A stretch of DNA of 64,000 nucleotides from Jaltomata sinuosa (taxonomy: Eukaryota > Streptophyta > Magnoliopsida > Solanales > Solanaceae). Numbering within the stretch: position 1 is the stretch's first letter; the number at the start of each line of letters is the position of its first letter. The stretch covers positions 62,001 to 126,000 of the forward strand of contig QJPP01001412.1 in the NCBI GenBank assembly GCA_003996215.1, read 5' to 3'. Below the pieces are notes generated by a model. The model saw only the letters and a program-made list of their open reading frames with translations. It did not search any database and was not told the DNA's origin. Below, piece after piece: positions 1-11,935 of the stretch. A program made the position numbers and the translations under genes.

Positions 1-1655
1 TTATTGCAAATGATTGGAAATATCATTTGGAGTTTATATGTCAATTTTGATAAAGTTCGATGAAGATTTGAGTTAGTTTTTGTTATATTTCAAATTGAAA
101 CTCGCAGAGAAAGAAGAATAATGTTTTTCTTTTCAAATCCCAATGCATAAATAAGTTATATGTATTTTGTTTTTTGGGTGTGTGTTTTTGTATGTCTAAT
201 GTATTACTGGACATGAAGTGACATACACACGACTTATACAAAATGCATACAAATGGCATAAACAATATATACAACCATATTATTATATGCAAGTTGTATG
301 TTTTGACCAGATTCTATACAACAAAAAATGTGTGCAAGTTGTATATTTTGATTAGATTGTATATATATTTTGTAAGAGAAATCTTGTTATTTATTTTTTA
401 AAATAGATTCTATTGCTAAGTTGGGTAAATTTGTGTACAATTTTGCATACGCATGTACAACCCCCATAAATTGCCGGTTTGTAAATGTTTTGTACATTAA
501 ATATATACTATACATAATTATAGTATATAAATTTTGTATATTTTAACTAATGGTCGTAATTAATTTCAGCCGAGGACCAAAAATGTAAAAAAAAAAAGAG
601 AAGAAGAAGAAAAAAAGCCACTTACTCAAAATTAGGTTCATGCAATATGAATTTGACCTTGAAAGTCGTTTGGTATGCCTTCTTTGACTATAATGGATTA
701 GGGAGTTAGTAGAGATTAGGGTTTAGGAGAGGGGGTTGGGCCGTTGGGGGAACTTCATATTGTAAAGTCAGATTTAAGTGTTATAATTAGTTAACATAAT
801 TGTACATGTGAAAGATCAAAACAATTTTACTTCCGGACTAGAGGAAAAAATTTGTTAATATAGGGTGTTTATACTAATCCGTTAGTTTGGTTGCGATTTA
901 GGTACTCACAAAATCACATTTTTTGAGTAACTATATAAAAAAATAAAATTGTGGAATAAGTAAATTAACATACGTATTTTAGCGTGAAAAAATCTTTGTT
1001 TAAGGGAGACAAAAATCACGACCTATTTTTGTTGGATTTTCCCCAGACTCTTCAATAAACTTGAGCAATTTAAGGTTATATTCGCCTTTGTACACCTAAG
1101 GAACTGTTCCTAACAGTCATGCCTCTACCTTTTTCTATACTCTTCTTCAATGACTCTACCCAGTCAATAAAGTTCCTTACAACACAAAATAACACCTACT
1201 ATAATCAACTAAGAAAGTACCCAAGATCTTATTTTGAAACCATACAAAGGAAGTAATTATTACAACACAAGAATTGTATAGATATATCTTAATATGATTA
1301 GGTTATTTGGTTATAGTAGTTGCTTTTTCTTCTCTCTTTGGGTATGGTAATATAACACAAGAACTTTTCTCACTCTGACGCCTCTCTCTCTTTGGGTATG
1401 GTAATACTCCAAAGCTTTATTTTGTGTTATTTATATAGGAGTAAATAGTCGCCTTGGTTCTCCAATCCAAACAAGAATTAGTTCAAGTTTCTAAAATCCA
1501 GTCCTAGTTTAACTTGGTTTGAATCTTGTTCATGCGTTGGGCTTCTTTCTCCTAATTCCAAACTAATTTCATGTGTATAATTTATGGCAACTATCATGAT
1601 CTTTGTTTTCAGTTCCTTATAGAATTGAATTAAGGCTAATTATAATTCTCCAAGG
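1..1655. other. AT-rich DNA without a recognisable gene
   Basis: No convincing coding region on either strand; the longest open frames are short and low-complexity. Positions 280-560 hold loosely repeated words around 'caagttgtat' and a short A/T inverted repeat near 500-540. A 33-codon open stretch on the minus strand near 1078-1178 looks mildly coding-like but is too short to support a call. This is the left flank of the solo LTR that follows. Confidence 0.6.
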
Positions 1656-2800
1656 TGTCACGACTCAGAATTCGAAGAAGTGATGAAACCTATCTAACCC
1701 ACCGATATATAAGCAAATATAATTTTTTTTACTAAATTAATGAAATACTCATGCGAAAATAACAGTTTCAAAACAATACAACTCATAAACTAGTTTTTTT
1801 CATAGAATCTCAAATAAAAATGTGGAAAACATCAACACAACCAATCCCAAAACCTGGAAGTCACTAGTACAAGCCTCTAAAGATTTTAGTACAGCTCCAA
1901 AAAAAGTCAAACTACCCAAATCGAAAACGAAAGGAATAAAAGATAGAGGGTATCCAAGAAGAATGCAGATCATTCAGGCAGCTACCTCAGGATCTCTATA
2001 AATTCGCTGAACACAGTTATCAAATCAACGACCAGAGACACCTGACTTAGAACCTTTATAACAAGGTGCAAAAATAAATAAGCGTGAGTACTAATCCACA
2101 CAAATCTTAAGTGATGGCGAGATTTTGTCCTAAATGTCCAATTTCGATACTCAACAACTACTACTCAATCCACTATCACAGATATAAACTAACAACTAAT
2201 GTCAACAACAACATATACAATTCAAGTTCAAATATCTCAATTCTCAATCAAGTTAGAATAAAAATAGTAAAGTCACATTCATGATCACTTAATCACTTTT
2301 CACATCAATAACAATGCAAATCAAGTAAAATAATGTAATGAATGCATATGTCTTCTACCTAGCCAGAAAATTTGTATACACCCGTTGTCTTAGCTAATTG
2401 AGACCCGTGAGGAACTTGCGAGGTCCATATATCTATTCTGTTTGGACAACCATTAATCTAGAAATGACCTGGGTGATCAACATCATGTATCGGATAATCA
2501 TCTACCTAAAAATATTCTTGACGACTCTTTACCAGAATTTATTCTTTCACTTCCTCAATTTTCATGTCCATGTGCATGAGATGCATGCTAAAACACAAAC
2601 AAGTCCTTTAACAAACTAAAATCTCAGCACACACAATCATAATCAATCCAGAACAATCAATAATATAGTGAGGACAATGAAAATATGATCAAATAAATAA
2701 TTCACATGTTATTTTTCAAGTATCAAAGTCTGAGAAAGTGTCAGTGAGCAACACAAGCATTTTCACCAAAGTTATAACAATAAACAATTCACATAGGCAG

Positions 2801-3175
2801 CACTACTAAAAAAAGCTAAAAAGAGACGGCTAAAAGGGACGCTGGCCGTCACTTTTTTGGCCAAAAGCGATGGAAAAGCGACGGCGTCATTTTCGTGGAA
2901 AAATGGCATGTCGCTTTTCCAAAAGCGACAGACTGCGTCGCCAACTAAAAAGCGATAAAAAAAATTTAATTATTTTTTTCAGAAAAGCGACGGACGCCGT
3001 CGCTTTGTTCTTGAACTTGAAGAACAAAGTGACGGACGACGTCGCTTTTTCTGGTAAATTTTTTCCAGAAAAGCGACCCTGTCCGTCGCTTTTTCTGGGA
3101 ATTTTTTTAACAAATTCCAGAAAAGCGACGGACAAATGAGACGCTGTCCGTCGCTTTTCTGCATTTTTTCCAGCT
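2801..3175. repeat. Left subterminal repeat array of the CACTA element
   Basis: Repeated units of the form AAAAGCGACGG alternate with their reverse complement CCGTCGCTTTT, spaced about 20-60 bp apart, so neighbouring units form potential hairpins. In En/Spm elements such subterminal words bind the accessory TnpA protein; that role is inferred here from position and repetition. Overlapping open frames on both strands arise from the repeat and are not genes. Confidence 0.85.
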
Positions 3176-3935
3176 GCAAAAATCTGCATTTTCAATATGC
3201 ACCACCTGCCATTTAAAAATCTAATTCAATACAGCCCAAACCAGCACTAATTGCTGCCACAATATTCATAAAATAAATACAACATCAATAACAAACTAAA
3301 ATTGAAGTAAAAATTTCATTAAACACATAAAAGGTCCACCAAAAGGACCTATAAAGTATTCAATAACTTAAGAAAGAGTGTCAAAATGTCAAAAAGTATA
3401 AGGAAATGAGTCAATCCTAATTGGGGGGGGGGGGGGAGTATCCACATACTCCTCCTCATTTTCACTAGTCTCAGTAACTTCGTCGCTTGATGACGAGGAG
3501 GAAGGAGTAGGATCTACATGACTATGACGACGACGACCAACAAAGGATGACATTTGTTGTTGAAGAGACTGGACAGTCTTGGACAAATCATTAGTGGTCT
3601 CAGTCTATTTTCTCTCAGATTCTGTCAAAGCCCTAGTAAGATCTGCGATCTGCTGCGACATATGTGCAAGTTGTACACCATCAACCGCCTCAGCCTGCCG
3701 CGAAGGTCCAATACCCTCCAGTCCTGACTGAATTCGTCGCAAATCATTCTTAGAGCCTAGACCATAAACTCTCCCCTTTTGTCTCCCCCTTGCCACTTTT
3801 TTGGTCCATATTTGAGTGTCTTCCTGGTGTGTAGGCTCGATCGGCAAGCCTAGACCTTGCTGAGTCTGGCTGTACTCAGACAAAACACGTCCAAACTCAT
3901 CCTGCATATAAAAAAATAAAAATTATAATATATAC

Positions 3936-3967
<32 letters not shown>

Positions 3968-4119
3968 CTTTAATTATATTTAAACTTTAAAACTTACATA
4001 GGCGTCTTGAGCCCTCTGTTCAACCCATACATCTGGATCTGACTCATTTTTTTTTATCTCTTATGTGACTTTTATTAAAAAGCTCAGCCTGAGTCGGAGG
4101 GTGCCCCAAGTAAGCCTGT

Positions 4120-4345
4120 CAAACGGGCCGGTCCGGGTCAGACCGGCCCACATAAGTTGCAGCCCACCCGTTTCATGGACTGGGCCGATCCGGGTCCAGA
4201 ATAAATGGGCCGGTCCTGTCCGGGCTGGTTTGAGCAAAATGCTCAGCCAGCCCAGCCCAGGCCCGTCACCCATTTTTGGACCGGGTTTCACGGGCCGGTC
4301 CGGTCTAATTATGTGGGCCTTCATGGGCCGGGTTTGGGGGCCGGT
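4120..4345. repeat. Left subterminal GC-rich repeats of the hAT element
   Basis: Repeated GGGCCGGTCC / GGACCGGCCC words in both orientations stand out sharply against AT-rich surroundings. Matching words fill the other end at about 8693-8890. In hAT elements, subterminal word clusters are transposase binding regions; that function is inferred. Open frames on both strands here are produced by the repeat and are not genes. Confidence 0.8.
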
Positions 4346-4713
4346 CCATGGGTTTCACCTTCTTTTTTTTAAATTTTAAATTTAAAAATTGAGTTCTAAT
4401 CATGTAATGTAGTGTTATCAATTTTAAAGTGTGATATAATTTTAATCGTTTTAAATTTAAAATTTCAAATTTGAATTATATATTTATATTTTATAATAAT
4501 GTAGTGTACTAGTGTAGTAATATTTGATATTTTATAATCATGTAATTTGAAAATATGAAATTTGAAATTCAAAAATTTAAAATTTAAATTTCTAAATCCA
4601 AACACTCCAAACTTCAAATTTCAAAGTTAAAGTTCAAATTTTAATGCATTGAAAGTTGAAATTTCAATTTTCAAAGTTGAAATTTCAATTTTCAAAGTTG
4701 AAATTTAAAATTC

Positions 4714-5480
4714 ACAATATGATATACATATGATGTATATAGAATATTCACAATACGATATACTTGTGATTTATATAGAATATTCACAATATGATATACT
4801 TGTGATGTATATAGAATATTCACAATATGATATACTTGTGATGTATATAGAATATTCACAATATGATATACTTGTGATGTATATAGAATATTCACAATAT
4901 GATATACTTGTGATGTATATAGAATATTCACAATATGATATACTTGTGATGTATTCACAATATGATATACTTGTGATGTATATATAATATTCACAATATG
5001 ATATACTTGTGATGTATATAGAATATTCACAATATTATATACATATGATGTATATAGAATATTCACAATATGATATATACTTGTGATGTATATAGAATAT
5101 TCACAATATGATATACATGTGATGTATATAGAATATTCACAATATGATATACATGTAATGTATATAGAATATTCACAATATGATATACTTGTGATGTATA
5201 TAGAATATTCACAATATGATATACTTGTGATGTATATAGAATATTCACAATATGATATACTTGTGATGTATATAGAATATTCACAATATGATATACATAT
5301 GATGTATATAGAATATTCATATAGAATATTCATATAAAATATTCATATAGAATATTCACAATATGATATACATATGATGTATATAGAATATTCACAATAT
5401 GACATGTGATATATATAGAATATTCATATAGAATATTCACAATATGATATTCATATGATATATAAAAAATATATACATAT
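4714..5480. repeat. 36-bp minisatellite inside the hAT element
   Basis: About 20 tandem copies of a 36-bp unit built from GATGTATATAGAATATTC and ACAATATGATATACTTGT. The period is exact over most of the array (for example 4804 to 4840), with drift and shortened units (near 4950 and 5320-5480). The unit length is a multiple of three, so both strands are open for long stretches; these frames are not protein genes. The array sits between the left subterminal repeats and the 3' end of the transposase gene. Confidence 0.95.
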
Positions 5481-5700
5481 AACAAATATATATAAAATAG
5501 ATGATAGACAAGAATTAAAATTTAAATTTATGAGAGAAAAAAATTAAAAATGCAAAGACTCAATGAGCCTTTGACTTTATTAAAAATATATTGATTGAAA
5601 AATAAAGTTGAAATTCAAAGATTACAAATACTTTTCTCCAACTTCATAAACTAAAACAGTAAAACTAGAAAATGAAAATTTAATAGATAAATTGAGAAAT

Positions 5701-8128
5701 CTACATATTACAAATCATTTTCTCTAATTCTTCCGTATTAACATGGACAGGAATGGGATCATAATTTTCAAAATCAACAACTCCATGCGCTGGACTTGAT
5801 TGTGTTGAAGGATCTCCAATTGACATTATTTCTTCAAGTGGTTCTTCTTCATCCGGTTCAATTGTCATTCCTTGATTTCTTCGCTCCGCTCTAATCCAAT
5901 CTCTGAGGCAAACTAAAACATTCATGGCATTGCTTCCTAATGTGTGTCGATTGTCTCCGAGCTGCTGCCTTCCTTGACTAAATGCGCTCTCTGATGCAAC
6001 GATTGACATTGGAACATTTAACACATCTCTAGCCAATGTTGAAAGTACGGGATATTGTCTTTGATTGTTCTTCCACCACTCCAGTGTTGAGTTTGATTTT
6101 TATAGTCCTCCACGGGTGATCTCAAATATAAATTAAGCTCATCGCGATTTATGCTTCCTTGCGCTGTAGGCTGTAATCTTGACCAAACAGATAAATTAGT
6201 TACACCATAAGCAGGCACACCTTGTGCCTGTCTTTTGGAAGATGATGGTTCGTCCGAAGGATGAGATAAAGGAGCATTATGAGTCGGTGTAGCATTATTA
6301 ACTAAGGTAACATAATGATTAAATAAATTTTCCATGTAAATATTCGCATTAATAGTAGCATCAGATATAAAAGGTACTTCATCATTCTTAATTTCTAAAT
6401 TTTTATAAATCATAGCAACAAATTCACACATATTAACAAATTTCATACATGGATTTAAAATAGCACCAACTAAGTAAATAGGTGGAATCGGAAAAAAATA
6501 TTTTTTGAATTTTTCGATCATTTTGGTGATAGCTTCCGAGTAACCTCTTTTAAGCTTATATTCACTAAGCAATATAGAGAGATCGGCTATATAAGCTAAA
6601 ATATTAGAAACAGTAGGATAATAAGCACCGGAAAATTCAACAGTAGCTAAATAAAATGAGTTTAAAAAATCAACAACATCTTTAATTTTTCTCCAATCGG
6701 CTTCTTGTAACATAAGTTCAGGAAATTCGCTAGCATATTGGTTAAAAGTCGTAGTAATAGGAACTTTATAAATATAGCAAGTATTTAAAAAATTAAACGT
6801 AGAATTCCACCTAGTGTCTATTTCTTCAGGCATTAATCTTGGTCTAAGATTATTGTCCTTACATTTTCTTTTAAATTCAGTAAGTCTAAGCTTTCTATTA
6901 TTTCCTTGAATAAAGCCAACTGCATGCCTAATTTTTTCATTCACAGGTTCAAAAAAATCAAGACCATCTTTTACAATTAGATTGTATATATGACAAGCAC
7001 ACCTAACATGAAAAATTTCTACACACGGAGGAGTAAGCATAATTTTTAAATCATCAATAGCAGTGGTGTTGTTAGATGCATTATCAAAAGCTATACATAA
7101 AACTTTTTCATTAAGACCATAATAATCTGTAACCACTGAGATAGATTTAGAAATAAAATCCGCAGTATGCCTACGATCTTCATCATATCGAAATGCCAAA
7201 ATACGTTTTTGCATGAAAAAATTACTATCTATCAAATGACAAGTAATTGTTAAATAATCATTTTTATTAACCGCACGACCAAGATCAGAAGTAAGAGAAA
7301 CTCTACATGGAAGATTTGTTAATAACCAACGTAAATAAAATGCATATTGTCCATGTAGTCTAAAAATATCTGATTGACAAGTACTTCTAGGAATACCGGT
7401 AAACATTGGGTTATAAATAAATTGTATGTAATGAACAAAAGCATCAGAAGAAGCAAACGTGAAAGGCAAACAACCCAATGCTATCATTTTCGCTAACTCT
7501 TCACGCTCTTTCTTTTTATTATACGTCCCAACTAATTTACCGGTATGTGGGTTCATTTTAGTTTGTCTATGTGTTCCACCAGCCCCACCTTGTTCTAAAA
7601 GTTATTCCCAACCTACATGATCGGTTCTCAAATGTCTCATCAATTGACCCGTCCCTCCGGAATTACCCTCGGTCTTATGCTGATATTGTTTATGACAAAG
7701 ATTGCATTCAACAAGAGTTGTTCCTTCTAATTTAGTATAAAATTCCCATGCAACACTAGTTAATTTACGGGGCTTTCTAGGCCGTGGAGGAAGATTAGGA
7801 GTACGAGATTGAGCATTATCAATAACGGGACTAGTGGGTTCATCATCATCACCATCATCATTATCATTATTATTATTATGTACACTTACGTCAACTTCAT
7901 TTTCTTCTTCAATTCCATAGTTTTCTTGTGCCTCAAAATAATTCATATCATGTGCACCCACAGGAATATCTCGTTCTCCTATCTCACTAGGTGATGGTGG
8001 AGGCACACGAGAATAATTATTTCTACCGCTTGTACTACCTCTACCAGAAGTGATTTTTTCTTACTACCACTACTACTTCCGGGACATAAATTTTTAACAC
8101 TTTTACCAAGTCGTCTTACTTTATCCAT
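5701..8128 (-). pseudogene. hAT transposase (BED zinc finger, RNase H-like core, C-terminal dimerisation domain), broken
   Basis: Minus strand. A start at 8128 opens a Lys/Ser-rich N-terminus. A BED-type zinc finger follows at 7602-7760 (CNLCHKQYQH, then HLRTDH). The catalytic core lies in 6018-7556, with TSDLGRA and FDNASNN around the two Asp positions, RCACHIYNLIV, and DTRWNST. The C-terminal hAT dimerisation domain is at 5701-6036 (LEWWKNN, then VASESAFSQGR, which carries the Glu). Family knowledge: the protein cuts and rejoins hAT ends in the nucleus. Three breaks are visible: a frameshift in an A-run near 8052-8060, an in-frame TAA at 7602-7604 just after the zinc finger, and a frameshift near 6085-6105 before LEWWKNN. 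The rest is well conserved, so the element died fairly recently compared with the surrounding CACTA gene or the breaks are few by chance. It is one of the best-preserved genes in the window. Confidence 0.92.
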
Positions 8129-8692
8129 TTTATAAATTAAATTAATAAATATTAAATACGCAAAAATTAATACAAAAAGATATTCAACAAATAATATACT
8201 AATTAAAAGTAAGAGATAGAACGATTATACCAAATTATCGGATACAAACAAGTAATTAAGCAACCGTAAATTGATGAATTGAACACTTGAACTTTTTCCA
8301 ACTTGATGTTGTTGATAGCAAAATAATAAAGTAGATATTGCTAGAAATCAATAGAGAAAATCAGAAAATTGAGAGAGAATGAGAAGTATTTTGTAATAAA
8401 AATGATGAAATTTAGAAGGTATTTATATATGAAAAATGGATGAATTTTTAAAATGGAGAAGAATTGAACGTTGGCCCAAACGACATTGTAACCGTTGGAC
8501 CAACGTTCAACAAATGCCTGAAAAGTAGATCTGTCAAGTTGTCAACATAGCCTGAAAAGGCTATTACTAGGGCCTAGGGCCTGCAGCGGCCCACAACAGG
8601 CTTAGTGACAGCGGCCCATGTGGCCTGTCAGCAGCCCAAGTCCCAAAGCCCCAAATGGCCCAAATCAATTAAAAAAAAAAAAAAAATTTAGT

Positions 8693-8890
8693 ACCCGGGC
8701 CGGTCCGGTCCGGTGCACCGGTGGGCCAGGTCCAGTCTCAGAACTGGGCCGGTCTCCCGGGTTGCCAGGCCTGGCCGACCCAGCCCACGTTCCGGCCCAC
8801 GAACCTGAATCCTTTTTCCGGTTTTGGGCCAACCGGTCCGGTTCTCTATTTGGGCCGGTCTTACCGGTCCGGTCCGGGTCAGACCGGCCC
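8693..8890. repeat. Right subterminal GC-rich repeats of the hAT element
   Basis: Clustered CCGGTCCGGTCC and GGGCCGGTC words in both orientations mirror those at 4120-4345. A CCGGTCCGGGTCAGACCGGC-like block occurs at both element ends in the same direction, while the shorter words occur in both directions. Overlapping open frames here are compositional artefacts. Confidence 0.8.
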
Positions 8891-10084
8891 AGTTGACACT
8901 CTTAGCCCCAAGTCCTTCTCCTGCAAACAAAATAAATTTAACATAATGAAGTAATATAATTAGTATTATTTAATCAAGTTTATATAAACATATATATAAG
9001 TTAAAAGATTAATATTATTACTTACCATTTCCCTTGCAACGTCCGCTACACTCTTTGCACCCATAGTGTGCAACGATCCACCTTTAACACTGCCTCTGGC
9101 TTTCTTGCCTTGTTCAGACAATGCTTTGAACTCTTCCGAATCTCAATACTTCTTAAGCTGCTCATGAACATGAGGTAGAAGCCAAGATCCACACTTCTTA
9201 CTATCCCGAATTTTTTTAAGCCATTGGTGTAGCCTGACACTGGCCTTCCTCACGAAAGTAGTGGAAGTAATCTTATTGTACTTTTGCTTCCAAGTACACA
9301 TTGTCTAAAAGAAAGAAATGATTAGTGTTAGATGATATATATATATATATATGTATATTATGAAAAGTTAATATATATACCTTAAACTCATCAAACATGG
9401 CCTGTTGGATCGATTTTGGAATCTCTGACCAGGAGCTCCAAGGTTCTGTAAAAAGCCTCCTAACTGCCTCCTTTAGAGCACGTCGGGGCTCTTTCGTGGG
9501 ATACCACCTGTAAAGAACATAATAAGAATGTCATCAAATGATAAATAATTAATTAATATAAAAAAATAAACTTATCAATTAATTAGAAAAAAAACTTACG
9601 ATGATCCATCAGGGTGAATCATGACTCTACCAATGACGTCCTTCTCGCCGGGTCTCAGATTCACGTTATCTTCCTCCTTAAAAAGTGTTGATGAAGGTAA
9701 TGGTGGAAGTCTATAACGCTGAGTCAATGGGAGTGTAGAAGTCTGTGTTTCAGACTCAGAGTTGGTATCTCTAAGTCGCAAGCCTGATAAGTGGGGAGAA
9801 GAAGAATCATGTGGGGATGGCGTACTATGTGGCAGAGGCATAGAGGGTGTAGGCATGAAAATCATGTGATGATGAGAAGTAGTGGGTCTAGGACCATGAT
9901 AAGCTGCGAGATTCCCAGTGCCATAGGGGACATACACCGGTGGAGTAGAGCAAATCTGTGGCGAAGATGAAAAACGACCTGGAATATCGTCATGCTCTAT
10001 AGGCCTCCTAGAGTTCTTCCTAGACTTACTAGACTTGCTAGTACTTTTACTAGGACGACCTCGATCACCATCACCTGATGACAT

Positions 10085-11560
10085 CTGTATGCATAACCCA
10101 AAACTAATTCAACATTTCCAAATTCAAGAAACTAATTCAAAACTAACACTAACCTAAAGTTGAAAACTAATAGCAAGCATTAAACTAAACTAAGGTTCAC
10201 AAAGACTAACAATTTAAACTAACAAACTTAACTTAAAAAAACTTAGATTCAAGAACCTAATTCAAAAGGTTAAAGTTAAATACTAATTCAAGATTCTAAA
10301 ACAAAACCCAAAACTAATTCAAGAACCTATTTCAATTTCAAAGTTCCCCAATTCAAGTTAATAATCTAATTCAAGAACCAACCTAATTCTAGTTTAAAAA
10401 ATCATTCCTAAAGTTGAAAACTAATTCTTAACTCAAAACTAACAAACTTAACTTAAAAAAGCTTAACTTAAAAAAACTAAGTTTCAAGAACCTAATTCAA
10501 AAGGTTAAAGTTAAATACTAATTCAAGATTCTAAAACAAAACCCAAAACTAATTCAAGAACCTATTTCAAATTCAAGTTAATAAACTAATTCAAGAACCT
10601 AATTTCAAATTCAAGAACCAACCTAATTCTAGTTCAAAAAATCATTCCTAAAGTTGAAAACTAATTCTTTACTCAAAACTAACAATTTAAACTAACAAAC
10701 TTAACTTATAAAAAGCTTATCTTAAAAAAACTAAGATTCAAGAACCTAATTCAAGAACCTAATTCTAAATTTAAGTTCAAGTCTTAATCCTAATTCAAGT
10801 TTCAAATTCAAGTTCCAAATTCAAGTTTCAAATCATAATTCCAAATTCAAGTTTCAAATTAAAGTACCTAATTCAAGTTCAAAAAAGAACCTAAAGTTGA
10901 AAACTAATTTTTAACTCAAAACTAACAATTTAAACTAACAAACTTAACTTAAAAAAACTTAACTTAAAAAAACTAAGATTCAAGAACCTAATTCAAGAAC
11001 CTAATTCAAGAACCTAATTCAAGAACCTAATTCAAGTTAATAATCTAATTCAAGAACCTAATTCCAAATTCAAGTTCAAGTCCTAATCCTAATTCAATTT
11101 CCAAATTAAAGTTTCAAATTTAAGTTCCGAATCCTAATTCAAGAACCTAATCCTAATTCAAGTTCCAAATCCTAATTCCAAATTCAACTTCCAAATTCAA
11201 GTTAATAATCTAATTCAAGAACTTTATCCTAATTCAAGTTCCCAATCCTAATTCCAAATTCATGTTCCAAGTCCTAATTCCAAATTCAAGTTCAAAATTC
11301 AAGTACCTAATTCAAGTTCAAAAAAGAACCTAAAGTTGAAAACTAATAATCTAATTCAAGTACTTAATTCAAGAATCTATATAATTCAAGTTCAAAAAAG
11401 AACCTAAACTAAGGTTCACAAGCTAATAACAAGCATTACCTAAACTAAGGTTCACAAGCTAATAGCAATCATTACCTAAACTAAGGTTCACGAACTAATT
11501 AGCAAGCCTAAACTAATTAAAGTTCATAAATTAAGAATATAATCTAAAAATAAAAATTTT
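10085..11560. repeat. Degenerate CTAATTCAAG repeat tract with about 240-bp higher-order period
   Basis: Upstream of the CACTA gene start (minus strand) lies 1.5 kb of degenerate CTAATTCAAGAAC / CAAATTCAAGTT units. A longer block containing ACTAACAATTTAAACTAACA-like text recurs near 10198, 10436, 10675 and 10917, a higher-order spacing of about 240 bp. No gene is seen. It ends in short AAC trinucleotide runs (11599-11660). It probably forms the promoter or leader region of the CACTA gene, by position only. Confidence 0.8.
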
Positions 11561-11739
11561 CACTATCAATTTCTCAAAATATTAGTTTAGAATTCAACAA
11601 CAACAACAACAACAACAACATATACACCATAGTCTAAATTCAACAACAACAACATACCCTAGTCTAGAATACACTATCAATTTTTGAAAATAAAAATACC
11701 CAAATTAAACCCTAACCTTCAAATCAATAAAATAACTAA

Positions 11740-11930
11740 CCTCAAAATGGGAGGAGGTTGGAAGGAGGAGGCTGACGGTGGAGGGAGCGGTGGTGAAGGG
11801 AGCGGCGGTGAAGGGAGCGGTGGTGGAGGAGCAACGGTGGAGGAGCGGCGGAGCAGTAGTGCAGTGGTGGAGGAGAGGAGGAGAGAAAAAGAGAAAGAGA
11901 GAAATGAGGGAAAAGAGATCTGACGGGGTC
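11740..11930. other. GA-rich, GGTGGAGG-repeat tract
   Basis: A purine-rich strand with repeated GGAGCGGTGGTGAAGG-like units. Both strands are open (Gly/Glu-rich or Pro/Ser-rich peptides), but composition alone explains this. It lies just inside the right subterminal array of the CACTA element and may be transcribed leader sequence. Confidence 0.5.
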
Positions 11931-11935
11931 TCTGT

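Larger units (their letters stand above)
4111..8904 (-). mobile_element. hAT-superfamily DNA transposon, 4.8 kb
   Basis: GCCCCAAG lies immediately outside both ends (4103-4110 and 8905-8912), a perfect 8-bp target duplication typical of hAT. The ends are imperfect inverted repeats: left TAAGCCTGTCAAACGGGCC and right, on the other strand, TAAGAGTGTCAACTGGGCC. Inside are a broken transposase gene (5701-8128), GC-rich subterminal repeats at both ends, and a 36-bp tandem array. The target lies within an exon of the CACTA gene, which dates the hAT as the younger element. Confidence 0.95.
3389..10084 (-). pseudogene. Ptta/En/Spm-type plant transposase-associated gene, broken (five exons, hAT-interrupted)
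   Basis: The minus-strand exons fit GT-AG splicing: 9600-10084 (Ser/Pro-rich N-terminus), 9381-9507 (starts WYPTKEPRRALKEAV), 9026-9304 (TMCTWKQKYNKITS to KSVADVAREM), 8905-8920 continuing at 4110-3998 after the hAT, and 3389-3901 (contains KKGRVYGLGS-like RQKGRVYGLGSKNDL). Together they match the plant Ptta/En/Spm transposase domain, including the LHTMGAKS and AELFNKSH blocks. The C-terminal part has an acidic Ser-rich stretch and a polyproline run encoded by a C/G homopolymer near 3422-3435. Breaks seen are an in-frame TGA in exon 3 after HEQLKKY, a frameshift in an A-run near 4050, an in-frame TAG near 3605, and the 4.8-kb hAT. The product would have bound element ends rather than cut DNA (family knowledge). 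Exon limits are my reading of splice consensus sites. Confidence 0.85.

Noticed and set aside
1078..1178. 33-codon minus-strand coding-like stretch (RNFIDWVESLKKSIEKG)
   Set aside because: Too short, no splice or start evidence, and stops on both sides; it could be chance.
4061..4379. Pro/Gly/Arg-rich open frames at the hAT ends (also 8618-8954)
   Set aside because: Compositional artefacts of GC-rich subterminal repeats.
4692..5333. Long open frames of over 80 to 213 codons on both strands
   Set aside because: They lie entirely in the 36-bp minisatellite, whose length is a multiple of three; repeat structure explains them.
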